A stretch of DNA of 64,000 nucleotides from Pseudomonas umsongensis (GTDB lineage: Bacteria; Pseudomonadota; Gammaproteobacteria; Pseudomonadales; Pseudomonadaceae): positions 186,001-250,000 of the forward strand of contig NZ_NIWU01000002.1 in NCBI RefSeq assembly GCF_002236105.1, given 5' to 3'. A program made the translations under genes and the position numbers. This document shows positions 44,073 to 53,213 of this stretch, piece after piece (the stretch's first letter is position 1; each line of letters starts with the position of its first letter). A model generated the notes under the pieces. That model was not told where the DNA came from. It did no database searches and saw only the letters and a list, made by a program, of their open reading frames with translations.

Positions 44073-46499
44073 ATGAAGTCCAGGGCAATACCGGGTTCGG
44101 TCAAACAATGGTTGGGTGTGTCTGCGTTGAGCTTCGCGGCGTTGGCGCTGCTGCCGCTGAACGGGGCACTGGCCGCGTCTGCCAGCACCCCGCAAAGTGC
44201 GCTATTCAGCTTTTCGATGGTCGCCAAACCCTTGCCCCAGGCGTTGAGCGACTTCAGTCACGTCACCGGTATCAGCGTGGTCTATACCGATGAGGCGCCG
44301 TATGGCCTCAATGCCCCGGCGCTCAATGGCCAGTTGAGTGCCGAACAGGCCCTGCAGCGGTTGCTCGGCGGTTCCGGCTTGACCACGCGGCGCATCGATG
44401 GCCACACCATGGTCCTGGAACCGCTACCGACCGAGGGCGCGTTGAATCTGGGCGCTACCACCATCACCTCGGTGATGGAACCTTCCACAAGCTACCAGCC
44501 TCCGCCTACCAGCTCGGTGATGCGTTCCTCGACGCCGCTTCAGGAAATTCCCCAGACGGTCAACGTCGTCCCGGCCCAGGTCATTCGCGACCAGGCTCCG
44601 CGTAACCTGGATGACGCGCTGGCGAACGTCAGCGGTATCACCCAGGGCAACACGCTGGGCAGCACCCAGGATTCGGTGATGACCCGCGGTTTCGGCGACA
44701 ACCGCAACGGCTCGATCATGCGTGACGGCATGCCGGTGGTGCAGGGGCGGGGCTTGAACGCGACGGTGGACCGGGTCGAAGTGCTCAAGGGCCCGGCCTC
44801 GCTGCTCTATGGTATCCAGGATCCCGGCGGCGTGGTCAACATGGTCAGCAAGCAGCCGGAGCTTGATCCCTACAATGCCCTGACCCTGCGTGGCTCGACT
44901 TATGGCGAGGGCAAGAACGGCAGCGGCGGCACCTTTGACAGCACGGGTGCCCTGGGTGAGTCCGGGTTGGCCTACCGTCTGGTGCTGGACCACGAAGACG
45001 AGGATTACTGGCGCAACTACGGTGTGCATCGCGAGACGCTGGTGGCGCCGTCGCTGGCCTGGTTTGGTGAAAGCACCCAGCTGACGTTCGCCTATGAACA
45101 CCGGGAGTTCCTGACCCCGTTCGACCGTGGCACGGTGATCGATCCGCGGGATAATCATCCGCTGGACATCCCCCGTGATCGCCGGCTCGACGAACCGTTC
45201 AACAACATGGAAGGGCGCTCCGACCTGTATCACTTCCAGGCCGATCACGACCTCAACGACAACTGGAAAGCCCATTTCGGCTACAGCTGGAATCGTGAGA
45301 CCTATGACGCCAGCCAGGTGCGTGTGACCGCCGTCGACACCAGCAATGGCACGCTCACACGCAGCATGGACGGCACGCAGAATGCTATCAGTACGGACCG
45401 TTTCACGACTGCGAGCCTCGAAGGCAAGATCGATGTCGCCGGCATGCAACATGACCTGGTGCTCGGGGTCGATGACGAGTACCGCAAGATCTACCGCGCC
45501 GACCTGATCCGTCAGAAAAGCCTGACAACCTTCAGCTACCTCGACCCGGTATACGGCCGCGAAGTCCCGGGCACCACGGTCAGCCCGGCCGACAGTGCGC
45601 AGACCGATATCCTGCGTAGCGATTCGGTGTTCTTGCAGGACTCGATCCACCTCACCGACCAATGGATCCTGGTCGCTGGCGGACGTTTCCAGGAGTACGA
45701 CCAGTACGCCGGCAAAGGCGTGCCGTTCAAGGCCAACACCGACAGCAACGGGCAAAAATGGGTGCCGCGCGCCGGCCTGGTCTACCGCTATACCAATGAA
45801 CTGTCGTTCTATGGCAGCTACACCGAATCGTTCAAACCCAACTCGACCATCGCGCCGTTGAGCGGCAGCAGCGCCGTGCTCGACGGCAGCATTGCGCCGG
45901 AAGAAGCCAAGTCGTGGGAAGTGGGGGCCAGGCTGGAAATGCCGGGCCGCGTAACGGGCAACCTTGCGCTGTTCGACATCAAGAAACGCAACGTCCTGGT
46001 GGCTAACGCCGAAGGCCCGGTGACACTCTACAGTGCGGCCGGTGAAGTGCGTTCCCGTGGCCTGGAAGTGGACTTGAGCGGCCAGCTCAGCGACCGCTGG
46101 AGCATGATCGGCAGTTATGCCTACACCGATGCCGAAGTGACGCAGGACCCGGTCTACAAAGGTAAACAGCTGCAGAACGTCGCGAAGAATAGTGGCTCAC
46201 TGTCGGCGGTCTATGACTTCGGCACGATCGTCGGTGGCGATCAGCTGCGGATTGGCGCTGGAGCACGCTATGTCGGGGAACGAGCGGGCAATGCCGTGAA
46301 TGATTTTGACCTGCCGAGCTACACCGTCGCCGACGCGTTCGCCACCTATGACACCCAACTCGATGGGCAGCGGGTCAAGTTTCAACTCAACGTGAAAAAC
46401 CTGTTTGACCGTACGTATTACACCTCGGCGGCGAGCCGGTTCTTTGTGTCGATGGGGGATTCGCGGCAGGTGACGTTGTCGAGCACCCTGGAGTTCTGA
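44073..46499 (+). CDS. TonB-dependent siderophore receptor with STN signalling domain
   Basis: An 808-residue outer-membrane receptor. A signal peptide (VSALSFAALALLPLNGALAA) is followed by an STN domain (about 45-115: FSFSMVAKPLPQALSDFSHV), then the plug (IPQTVNVVPAQVIRDQAPRN, VEVLKGPASLLYGIQDPGG) and a beta barrel that ends QVTLSSTLEF with a terminal Phe. The STN domain links it to the FecR/sigma pair upstream. It should import a ferric siderophore; the general layout is like FiuA/FoxA receptors for hydroxamates, but the ligand is unknown. Confidence 0.93.
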   Translation: MKSRAIPGSVKQWLGVSALSFAALALLPLNGALAASASTPQSALFSFSMVAKPLPQALSDFSHVTGISVVYTDEAPYGLNAPALNGQLSAEQALQRLLGGSGLTTRRIDGHTMVLEPLPTEGALNLGATTITSVMEPSTSYQPPPTSSVMRSSTPLQEIPQTVNVVPAQVIRDQAPRNLDDALANVSGITQGNTLGSTQDSVMTRGFGDNRNGSIMRDGMPVVQGRGLNATVDRVEVLKGPASLLYGIQDPGGVVNMVSKQPELDPYNALTLRGSTYGEGKNGSGGTFDSTGALGESGLAYRLVLDHEDEDYWRNYGVHRETLVAPSLAWFGESTQLTFAYEHREFLTPFDRGTVIDPRDNHPLDIPRDRRLDEPFNNMEGRSDLYHFQADHDLNDNWKAHFGYSWNRETYDASQVRVTAVDTSNGTLTRSMDGTQNAISTDRFTTASLEGKIDVAGMQHDLVLGVDDEYRKIYRADLIRQKSLTTFSYLDPVYGREVPGTTVSPADSAQTDILRSDSVFLQDSIHLTDQWILVAGGRFQEYDQYAGKGVPFKANTDSNGQKWVPRAGLVYRYTNELSFYGSYTESFKPNSTIAPLSGSSAVLDGSIAPEEAKSWEVGARLEMPGRVTGNLALFDIKKRNVLVANAEGPVTLYSAAGEVRSRGLEVDLSGQLSDRWSMIGSYAYTDAEVTQDPVYKGKQLQNVAKNSGSLSAVYDFGTIVGGDQLRIGAGARYVGERAGNAVNDFDLPSYTVADAFATYDTQLDGQRVKFQLNVKNLFDRTYYTSAASRFFVSMGDSRQVTLSSTLEF

Positions 46500-46549
46500 T
46501 TAGAAATCGCGTCATCGTTCAACGCTGGCAGGCAATGAATATCCCGGCA

Positions 46550-47425
46550 TTAACGCAAAAACGCCTGCCGATATTCTCCCGGCGTTCCACCTAGCGCCTG
46601 CCTGAATCGATTGGTGAAGTGACTGGCACTGGCAAACCCGCACGCCAATGCAATCTCTCCCAACGGCTGCGAGGTGCTGCGCAGCAACTCCCGCGCCCGG
46701 CTCAAGCGCCGCGCCAGTACATACTGATGGGGCGGCAAACCGAAGCTCTCACGAAACATCCGCGCAAAGTGGTACTCGGATAATGCGCACAGAGCAGCCA
46801 ACTGCCCCAGGCTGATGGCTTCAGCCAATTGACTGTCGATGAACTCCACTAGATGCCGTCGCTGATGCGCGGCCAGGCCACCCTTGAGTCGCAAGCCGGG
46901 ACGTACGCTGACCTGGCTGAGTAGGGCGTGGGCGAGCATTTCATGGGCCAGGCTGCTGGTGAGCAGACGTTCTCCCGGTTCGTCCCAGTTGAGGCGGATC
47001 AAGTGCCGAAAGCGCAACGCCTGTTGTGGGTCATCCAGAAAAGTTTGCTCACGCAACTGCAGTTGCCGTGGCTCGCGATCGAGCAGGGTGACGCAGCCGA
47101 GGGCAAATTGTTCCGGGCTGAAATACAGGTGGGCCAGGCGAATGTCGCCATTGATCACCCAGCCTGACTGATGGTCGGCCGGCAGGATGCACAGCTTGTC
47201 CGGACCGCCCTTGGTGCCGGGCTGGTCGCGCCGGAAGGTCCCGGTGCCGCCAGCGATGTAGCAGGACAGCGTGTGGTGGCTCGGCGCTTCGTAGTCCTGG
47301 GCATCGTGGTGGTTGTTCCACAAGGCTGCTGCCAATCCGTCACCGAGCTCGGCGCTGTGCTCCAGGCGAGCATTGGGCGAGCGGTTGAGGGCTTGAAAGA
47401 CTTGCAGGGATTCCAGTGCGGGCAT
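46550..47425 (-). CDS. AraC-family transcriptional regulator
   Basis: A 291-residue regulator. The N-terminal half (to about 180) is a cupin-like sensor. The C-terminal half carries the two AraC helix-turn-helix motifs: SLGQLAALCALSEYHFARMF and PLGEIALACGFASASHFTNR. It is divergent from the EamA transporter, with a 138-bp gap, which suggests local control. The effector is unknown. Confidence 0.9.
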   Translation of the reverse strand: MPALESLQVFQALNRSPNARLEHSAELGDGLAAALWNNHHDAQDYEAPSHHTLSCYIAGGTGTFRRDQPGTKGGPDKLCILPADHQSGWVINGDIRLAHLYFSPEQFALGCVTLLDREPRQLQLREQTFLDDPQQALRFRHLIRLNWDEPGERLLTSSLAHEMLAHALLSQVSVRPGLRLKGGLAAHQRRHLVEFIDSQLAEAISLGQLAALCALSEYHFARMFRESFGLPPHQYVLARRLSRARELLRSTSQPLGEIALACGFASASHFTNRFRQALGGTPGEYRQAFLR

Positions 47426-47563
47426 GATCGTTTCTCTCCAACGCCTTGCATCCTACTCCGTAGGCCTTCGCCTGCCAGCCCGTCGACTGACAAAAGCGCA
47501 AGATTATGCAAGTGCGGCGCAACGCGGCGCAGGACACTGGTCGCCTATCAAGGAGCCTTTGCC

Positions 47564-48466
47564 ATGAACCTTTCGTTGTACCTGCTGACCGTGCTGATCT
47601 GGGGCACCACCTGGATCGCCCTGAAATGGCAACTGGGCGTGGTGGCGATTCCCGTGTCCATTGTCTATCGCTTTGGCTTGGCGGCGCTGGTGCTGTTCGT
47701 GATCCTGCTGCTTAGCCGCCGCCTGCAATTGATGAACCGCCGCGGGCACTTGATTTGCCTGGCGCAAGGGTTATGCCTGTTCTGCGTCAACTTCATGTGT
47801 TTCCTCACCGCCAGTCAGTGGATCCCCAGCGGACTGGTCGCCGTGGTGTTTTCCACGGCCACGCTGTGGAATGCGCTGAATGCACGGGTGTTCTTCGCTC
47901 AGAAAATCGCCCGCAATGTGCTGATGGGCGGCGCGCTGGGCTTGCTCGGTCTGGGCCTGCTGTTCTGGCCCGAGCTGGCGGGTCACACCGCCAGCCCGCA
48001 AACCTTGCTTGGCCTTGGCCTGGCCTTGTGCGGCACGCTGTGTTTCTCGGCCGGGAACATGCTGTCGAGCCTGCAACAAAAGGCCGGGCTCAAACCGCTG
48101 ACGACCAATGCCTGGGGCATGGCCTATGGCGCGGCGATGTTGTCGGTATGGTGCCTGGTCAAGGGGATCCCGTTCGACATGGAATGGAACGCTCGCTACA
48201 TCGGCTCGCTGTTGTACCTGGTGATTCCCGGTTCGGTCATCGGTTTCACTGCCTACCTGACCCTGGTCGGGCGCATGGGCCCCGAGCGCGCAGCCTATTG
48301 CACCGTTCTGTTTCCGGTGGTGGCGCTGAATGTATCGGCGTTCGCCGAAGGCTACCAATGGACTCCCCCGGCACTCGTGGGCCTGGTACTGGTCATGCTG
48401 GGTAACGTGTTGGTGTTTCGCAAGCCCGGCACGAGCGCCAAAACCGTGGCGGGGAAGCTGGCCTGA
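47564..48466 (+). CDS. EamA-family (DMT) transporter
   Basis: A 300-residue inner-membrane protein with ten hydrophobic segments in two EamA repeats, beginning LYLLTVLIWGTTWIALKWQL. The second repeat ends with VGRMGPERAAYCTVLFPVVA, then LGNVLVF. EamA proteins export or import metabolites and drugs; the substrate is unknown. The ATG at 47564 follows AAGGAGC. It converges on the DUF2165 gene. Confidence 0.9.
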   Translation: MNLSLYLLTVLIWGTTWIALKWQLGVVAIPVSIVYRFGLAALVLFVILLLSRRLQLMNRRGHLICLAQGLCLFCVNFMCFLTASQWIPSGLVAVVFSTATLWNALNARVFFAQKIARNVLMGGALGLLGLGLLFWPELAGHTASPQTLLGLGLALCGTLCFSAGNMLSSLQQKAGLKPLTTNAWGMAYGAAMLSVWCLVKGIPFDMEWNARYIGSLLYLVIPGSVIGFTAYLTLVGRMGPERAAYCTVLFPVVALNVSAFAEGYQWTPPALVGLVLVMLGNVLVFRKPGTSAKTVAGKLA

Positions 48467-48478
48467 GCCGCAGGCTGT

Positions 48479-48988
48479 TCAGCTGTCTTTTACTGCCGTG
48501 AGAAAGATCAGGCCGAGAAACATATATTCAATATTGTTTTGTGCCCAAACATAGGTGTTGCGATGAACGGAGTAATCCATGTCGAACCATTCATTGAGAA
48601 TGATGACGTATAAACCCTGATATACAAAAATACCTGTCACGAAGCCAGCGATTGCGAATTTTTTTGCTTCGTGAAACTCGTTGCGTGGTGCATCGAGTTT
48701 TCGATAGAGCTGCCAGGTCCCCACCAGGCAACTAAAGGTAAAAATAATTTCGAGTGAAATGATTGCCCAGTAAAAACGATGGTGAAACATGTTGGACGTG
48801 ATGGACCTGTAGCGCCGTGAGTCGTTGCCCGTGGTGTCGCTCATGCTGATGATGCGCCCGATGTATTCGGCATATGCCGCATAATCGGTAACATTGTTGG
48901 CGAGCGTCATTAGCCCGAATAATGTTGCGGTTAAAACAACAAGTACTTTGCTCCGCCTTATCACAGAGGCGGTGGTGAGTTTGTTCAT
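48479..48988 (-). CDS. DUF2165 family membrane protein
   Basis: A 169-residue membrane protein with four predicted segments (about 13-32, 73-92, 108-130 and 145-165). VLTATLFGLMTLANNVTDY and MFHHRFYWAIISLEIIFTFS match DUF2165, a family of unknown function. The gene is AT-richer than its neighbours, with codons such as AAA, ATA and AAT in use, which hints at recent acquisition or relaxed codon use. Confidence 0.82.
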   Translation of the reverse strand: MNKLTTASVIRRSKVLVVLTATLFGLMTLANNVTDYAAYAEYIGRIISMSDTTGNDSRRYRSITSNMFHHRFYWAIISLEIIFTFSCLVGTWQLYRKLDAPRNEFHEAKKFAIAGFVTGIFVYQGLYVIILNEWFDMDYSVHRNTYVWAQNNIEYMFLGLIFLTAVKDS

Positions 48989-49162
48989 TGGTTATTCTCC
49001 GAGTGCGCCCTTGGTGCGTTCTTTGATCGCTCGAAGTTTATAGTTCTTCAGGGAAGTTCAGTCGGAGACTGCATTGCAAGTTATGTCGTCTGTTCTACTT
49101 AAATTGCAGCTCGCTTGATGTTATGGCAAATGGCACGTCCAGCCAGACGTGCCTTCGTTCAT

Positions 49163-50137
49163 TCAACCTTTCCAGACCTGCGGGTTGACCAGGTCTTGTG
49201 GACGCTCACCTAGCAATGCGCTGCGCAGGTTCGCCAAGGCGCGGTTGGCCATGGCATCGCGGGTCTCATGGGTGGCCGAACCGATATGCGGCAAGGTCAC
49301 TGCGTTTTTCAGCTGAAACAGCGGCGACTCGGCCAGCGGCTCCTTTTCATACACATCCAGCCCGGCACCGCGAATGCGGTTGTTTTGCAGCGCATCGATC
49401 AGTGCCGGCTCGTCCACCACCGGACCCCGGGCGATGTTCACCAGGATCGCGCTCGGCTTCATCAGGGCCAGTTCGCGATGGCTGATCAAGTGTCTGGTCT
49501 TCTCGCTGAGCGGAACCACCAGGCAGACGAAGTCGGCTTCAGCCAACAGCTCGTCCAGGCTACGCATCTGCGCACCGAGTTCCTGTTCCAGCGCAGTCTT
49601 GCGGCTGTTGCCGCTGTAGATGATTGGCATGTTGAAGCCCAGCCGACCTCGGCGCGCGATGGCCGCGCCGATGTTGCCCATGCCGACGATGCCCAGGGTC
49701 TTGCCGTGGACATCGCAGCCGAACAGCGGTGCACCGACGGTGGCTTGCCACTGGCCTGCCTTGGTCCAGGCGTCGAGCTCGGCGACGCGGCGTGCACTAC
49801 TCATCAACAAAGCGAAGGCCAGGTCGGCGGTGCTTTCGGTGAGCACGTCCGGCGTGTTGGTGAGCATGATCCCGCGTTCGTTGAAATAGTCCACGTCGTA
49901 GTTGTCATAGCCCACCGAAACGCTGGACACGACTTCCAGACTGGCGGCGTTTTCCAGTTGTGCACGACCGAGCTTGCGACCTACCCCGATCAATCCGTGG
50001 GCGTGGGGCAGGGCTTCGTTGAACTGGGCGTTGATATCACCCTTTTTCGGGTTCGGCACGATGACGTCGAAGTCTTGTTGCAGGCGTTCAACCATTTCTG
50101 GCGTGACGCGACTGAAGGCGAGAACAGTCTTTTTCAT
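49163..50137 (-). CDS. D-isomer-specific 2-hydroxyacid dehydrogenase (GhrB/TkrA type)
   Basis: A 324-residue reductase. SVSVGYDNYDVDYFNERGI in the substrate domain, the NAD(P) motif LGIVGMGNIGAAIARRGRLG (about 148-167) and the catalytic residues in NIARGPVVDEPAL (Arg), EKEPL (Glu) and LPHIGSATHETR (His) are all present. Family enzymes reduce glyoxylate, hydroxypyruvate and 2-ketogluconate. An assignment as 2-ketogluconate reductase (TkrA) is equally possible. It is not next to sugar genes. Confidence 0.9.
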   Translation of the reverse strand: MKKTVLAFSRVTPEMVERLQQDFDVIVPNPKKGDINAQFNEALPHAHGLIGVGRKLGRAQLENAASLEVVSSVSVGYDNYDVDYFNERGIMLTNTPDVLTESTADLAFALLMSSARRVAELDAWTKAGQWQATVGAPLFGCDVHGKTLGIVGMGNIGAAIARRGRLGFNMPIIYSGNSRKTALEQELGAQMRSLDELLAEADFVCLVVPLSEKTRHLISHRELALMKPSAILVNIARGPVVDEPALIDALQNNRIRGAGLDVYEKEPLAESPLFQLKNAVTLPHIGSATHETRDAMANRALANLRSALLGERPQDLVNPQVWKG

Positions 50138-50173
50138 GGGCGCAGGGCTCGTCGGGCGGAGAGAATGGGAGGA

Positions 50174-50253
50174 AAGCTACAAGCTTCAAGCGCCAAGCCG
50201 CAAGTCAAAAGCTACCCGCAGCGCGTTTAACTTGAAGCTTGCAGCTTGAAGCC
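50174..50253. repeat. CTTCAAGC-type inverted repeat
   Basis: GCTACAAGCTTCAAGCGCC on the left and TTGAAGCTTGCAGCTTGAAG on the right. It is the same family as the repeat at 12741. It lies between the divergent hydroxyacid dehydrogenase and the small gene at 50336. Confidence 0.75.
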
Positions 50254-50335
50254 TGTACCTGCCCTTCCGCTATACTGGCGTCTTTCGTGGCTCGCTGAAC
50301 GGGCCCGACACAGTGTGCATCACCCGGAGCTTTTC

Positions 50336-50593
50336 ATGACTTCCCCGAAACAACCGCCGGTAGCCGACGCCTTGAGCGACGAACAGGCAGAGCTGCCAGA
50401 CAGCGTCGACTCCAGCGCTGACAGCGAGACCAAAACCGCAATCCCGGCGTTCAAGTTCCCGTTCAAGCCCGGTGAGCTGCAGGCCACCAAGGACGCCAGC
50501 CAGCCGTGGTACAAGAACGGCGCCAAGAATGGCCACACCAAGACGCCGGGGATGGCGCCTCCGGGGACACGCCGTTCGATGGGCAAGCGTTAG
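50336..50593 (+). CDS. Small hypothetical protein
   Basis: An 85-residue, low-complexity, Pro/Lys/Ser-rich protein with no membrane segment. It ends GMAPPGTRRSMGKR. The stretch FKFPFKPGELQATKDASQPW, then YKNGAKNGHTKTPG, looks conserved in character, and I believe such small proteins are common in Pseudomonas, but no function is known to me. ATG at 50336 has GGAGC about ten bases before it. Confidence 0.65.
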   Translation: MTSPKQPPVADALSDEQAELPDSVDSSADSETKTAIPAFKFPFKPGELQATKDASQPWYKNGAKNGHTKTPGMAPPGTRRSMGKR

Positions 50594-50652
50594 GTCTCAG
50601 GTTTATCCAGTGTGCTTCGCGAAGGGGCGAATACAGGTGTCGCCTGGTGGGC

Positions 50653-51402
50653 TCAAGCCGTTCGCAACGAAATGAAAGCATAGTGAGCGGGCGACTCGGT
50701 CGCCACCTGCGCACCCGCTGCCAATAGGGGGCCGGCGACATCGTCCCCCGACACATGAAACTGCCATTCGCTTTCCCACGCCGGTAACGTCTGTCCGGCC
50801 AATTCGTCGATGATCGTGGCGAACGCGGTCATGTCCGGCAGGTAAGCGGTAAACCCGTCGCCCTTGAGTGCAGTGGTTCGAATCTCCAATAGCGCGCATA
50901 TCGCATCCTTGATGTGGATGTCATCGCGATCCGCCTGGCGAGAGCGCTGGATCAGGTCCGCCAGTTGCGGGTCCGCCAGCTCGCCACCGACAATCAGTGG
51001 CGGTCCCTGTTCCCATGATTGCGGCGGACATTCCTTGGCAGCGATGTTCAGGGGAATGTGCGGATTGATCTCCATCGGATAGATGCGGCACACCAGCGGC
51101 CGGCGCTCGTAGATGCGGCACAGGTTGTCCTCGTCAAGATGGCGGCAGGCGCCGGTGCTGTAGGCGGCAAAAGTGATGGCAACGAAAGCCTCGCAGGTGC
51201 CGCTGCGCACCACTGCCGAGCGCCGTTCGGCGTGCTCGCGTTGCTGCGCCGACAGGCCCAGGCCATTGCCCAGGAAGGCTTCCACCAACACGATGACCTG
51301 GCCACCGTCGGCCGCCCACATCCGGGCTTCTTGCAGGGTCAGGGGCACGTGGTGGTCATTGCAGCATTTGCCACAGCCTACACAGGAAAACGTCGTATTC
51401 AT
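50653..51402 (-). CDS. YkgJ family cysteine cluster protein
   Basis: A 249-residue protein. FSCVGCGKCCNDHHVPLT at the N-terminus is the CxxCxxCC cluster of the YkgJ family, and CRHLDEDNLCRIYERRPLVC continues it. These cysteines probably bind a metal or iron-sulfur cluster; the function is unknown. It lies next to norR but in its own unit. Confidence 0.85.
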   Translation of the reverse strand: MNTTFSCVGCGKCCNDHHVPLTLQEARMWAADGGQVIVLVEAFLGNGLGLSAQQREHAERRSAVVRSGTCEAFVAITFAAYSTGACRHLDEDNLCRIYERRPLVCRIYPMEINPHIPLNIAAKECPPQSWEQGPPLIVGGELADPQLADLIQRSRQADRDDIHIKDAICALLEIRTTALKGDGFTAYLPDMTAFATIIDELAGQTLPAWESEWQFHVSGDDVAGPLLAAGAQVATESPAHYAFISLRTA

Positions 51403-51507
51403 TGGGCGGTCAGTCGCATCCGGGGGCAGGCAGCGGCGACAGAATGTCGCCGCGAAGGTGGCTCTCGAAGCAAGTTATGCGCCACTCGCAACGATTGCCC
51501 CCGGTGC

Positions 51508-53058
51508 CTATTTCATCCCCAGGCGCTTGGCCATCCGCCCGAGATTGGCCCGATCCAGGCCCAGCTCGCGGGCAGCGCTCGCCCAGTTGTGGTGGTGTCG
51601 TTCAAGGCAAGCGCCGATCAATTGGCGCTGATAACGCTCGGTGGCTTCGCGCAAATCCCCGGTCACCGTTTCCACGGCTGCAGCGGTGGGTTGCTCGGCG
51701 CTGACTTCGACGTTGCCATGGGGCAGATCGAGGTCGGCGGCACTCAAGCTGAGAATTTTCGGTCGCTCCTTGCAGTTGCCCAGCGCCTTCAACGCGCTGC
51801 GGCCGATCAGGTGTTCCAGCTCGCGCACATTGCCGGGCCAGCCGTAGGCCAACAACGCCGCTTGGGCATCGGTGCTCAGGCGCAGGCTGTTGAGGCCCAT
51901 GCGCGAGCGGTTCTGCTCGAGGAAGTAACCGCTGAGCAGCAACACATCTCGCCCACGGTCACGCAGTGCCGGTACCAGCAACGGGTAAACGCTGAGCCGG
52001 TGATAAAAATCGGCGCGGTAGCGACCACTGCGCACTTCTTCGGCCAAGTCGCGATTGGTCGCTGCGATCAGCCGCACATCGACCTGATGCTCCTTGTCCG
52101 AACCCAGCCGCTGTAGCTGACCGCTTTGCAGCACGCGCAGCAATTTGGCCTGCACGGTCAGCGACAGCTCGCCCACCTCATCCAGGAACAGCGTGCCGCC
52201 ATTGGCCAGTTCAAACTTGCCGCGTCGGTCGTTCAGCGCCCCGGTGAAGGCCCCGCGGACGTGCCCGAACAGCTCGCTCTCCACCAGCGTATCCGGCAAG
52301 GCAGCACAGTTGAGGCTGATGATGGGTTTGTCGGCACGCGGCGAGGCGGCGTGGATAGCCTGGGCCACCAGCTCCTTGCCCACCCCGGTTTCCCCGGTGA
52401 TCAGCACCGTCAGATCGCTGCCGCCCACCAGGTTGATCTCTTCCACCAGGCGTTTGTGCGCTTTGCTTTGACCAATCATTTCGCGGCTTTGCTGGCCGCT
52501 GGCCTGACGGTACACCTCGGCGCGCTGGTGTTCGTCTTCGACCCTGTTGTTCAAACGCTCGATACGTTCAGCGGCGTTGACGGTAGCCGCCGCGAGGCTG
52601 GCGAAGGCCTCCAGGGCATCCAGCTCGATCGGTTCGAACTGTTCCGGGTTGAGGGCGTCGAGTGTCAGCAGGCCCCACGGTCGCTCATCGATAAACAGCG
52701 GGCAACCCATGCAATCGTGGACTTCCAGATGATCGTCCAGGCCATCGACCAGGCCGTCATACGGGTCGGGCATATTGCTGTCAGCGGCAAACCGCGTGGG
52801 GCCGGTGCTGCTGAGCAGTGCCTCAAAACGTGGGTGTTCGCTGACCTTGAAGCGCCGGCCTAGGGTGTCGGTGCTCAAGCCATCGACAGCCAGCGGCACC
52901 AGCCATTCACCATCGAGGCGCAGCAGGGCGGCGGCATCACAGGGGAGCAGGGCGCGCATGGCTTCCAGCAAGCGTCGATAGCGTTCGCCCTCGGGGAGTT
53001 CGCGGGACAGGTCCGCCACCAGTGGCAACAGCGCAGTGAGCAAGGATTTTGCAGTCAT
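51508..53058 (-). CDS. norR: Nitric-oxide-responsive sigma-54 activator NorR
   Basis: A 516-residue enhancer-binding protein. The N-terminal GAF domain (about 20-170) senses NO through an iron centre. The AAA+ domain (about 190-420) has VLITGETGVGKELVAQAIH, the sigma-54 contact loop GAFTGA and LFLDEVGELS. The Fis-type helix-turn-helix is at the C-terminus (NWASAARELGLDRANLGRMA). It activates the divergent fhp gene. The region between contains three NorR-type sites, the first overlapping its own start codon. Confidence 0.95.
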   Translation of the reverse strand: MTAKSLLTALLPLVADLSRELPEGERYRRLLEAMRALLPCDAAALLRLDGEWLVPLAVDGLSTDTLGRRFKVSEHPRFEALLSSTGPTRFAADSNMPDPYDGLVDGLDDHLEVHDCMGCPLFIDERPWGLLTLDALNPEQFEPIELDALEAFASLAAATVNAAERIERLNNRVEDEHQRAEVYRQASGQQSREMIGQSKAHKRLVEEINLVGGSDLTVLITGETGVGKELVAQAIHAASPRADKPIISLNCAALPDTLVESELFGHVRGAFTGALNDRRGKFELANGGTLFLDEVGELSLTVQAKLLRVLQSGQLQRLGSDKEHQVDVRLIAATNRDLAEEVRSGRYRADFYHRLSVYPLLVPALRDRGRDVLLLSGYFLEQNRSRMGLNSLRLSTDAQAALLAYGWPGNVRELEHLIGRSALKALGNCKERPKILSLSAADLDLPHGNVEVSAEQPTAAAVETVTGDLREATERYQRQLIGACLERHHHNWASAARELGLDRANLGRMAKRLGMK

Positions 53059-53064
53059 AGTGAC
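53054..53064. promoter_or_regulatory. NorR-type site 1
   Basis: GTCATAGTGAC, an exact GTCA-N3-TGAC palindrome, overlapping the norR start codon. Confidence 0.78.
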
Positions 53065-53072
53065 TCCGTGTA

Positions 53073-53083
53073 GTCGATAAGAC
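53073..53083. promoter_or_regulatory. NorR-type site 2
   Basis: GTCGATAAGAC, GT-N7-AC with matched GTC/GAC ends. Confidence 0.72.
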
Positions 53084-53098
53084 TATAACCTGCTGTGT

Positions 53099-53109
53099 GT
53101 CGTAATGAC
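53099..53109. promoter_or_regulatory. NorR-type site 3
   Basis: GTCGTAATGAC, GT-N7-AC with matched GTC/GAC ends. It is 41 bp upstream of the sigma-54-like promoter. Confidence 0.74.
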
Positions 53110-53149
53110 TACTGTGCAATTAAGTAATTGATTTTTAAGGTTTTAATAG

Positions 53150-53166
53150 TTGGCACGGAAACTGAT
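53150..53166 (+). promoter_or_regulatory. Candidate sigma-54 promoter of fhp
   Basis: TTGGCACGGAAACTGAT: -24 TGGCAC is perfect. The -12 GC position reads GA, one mismatch from consensus. It is 48 bp before the fhp ATG. Confidence 0.6.
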
Positions 53167-53213
53167 AAGTCTAAGGCAACTGTTAAAAAAACCCGTTGCC
53201 CAGGAGTCACCTT

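Noticed and set aside
49132..49152. Hairpin GGCACGT/ACGTGCC just after the hydroxyacid dehydrogenase.
   Set aside because: It is a stem without a T run on the relevant strand. It may still act in transcription end, but I do not call it a terminator.
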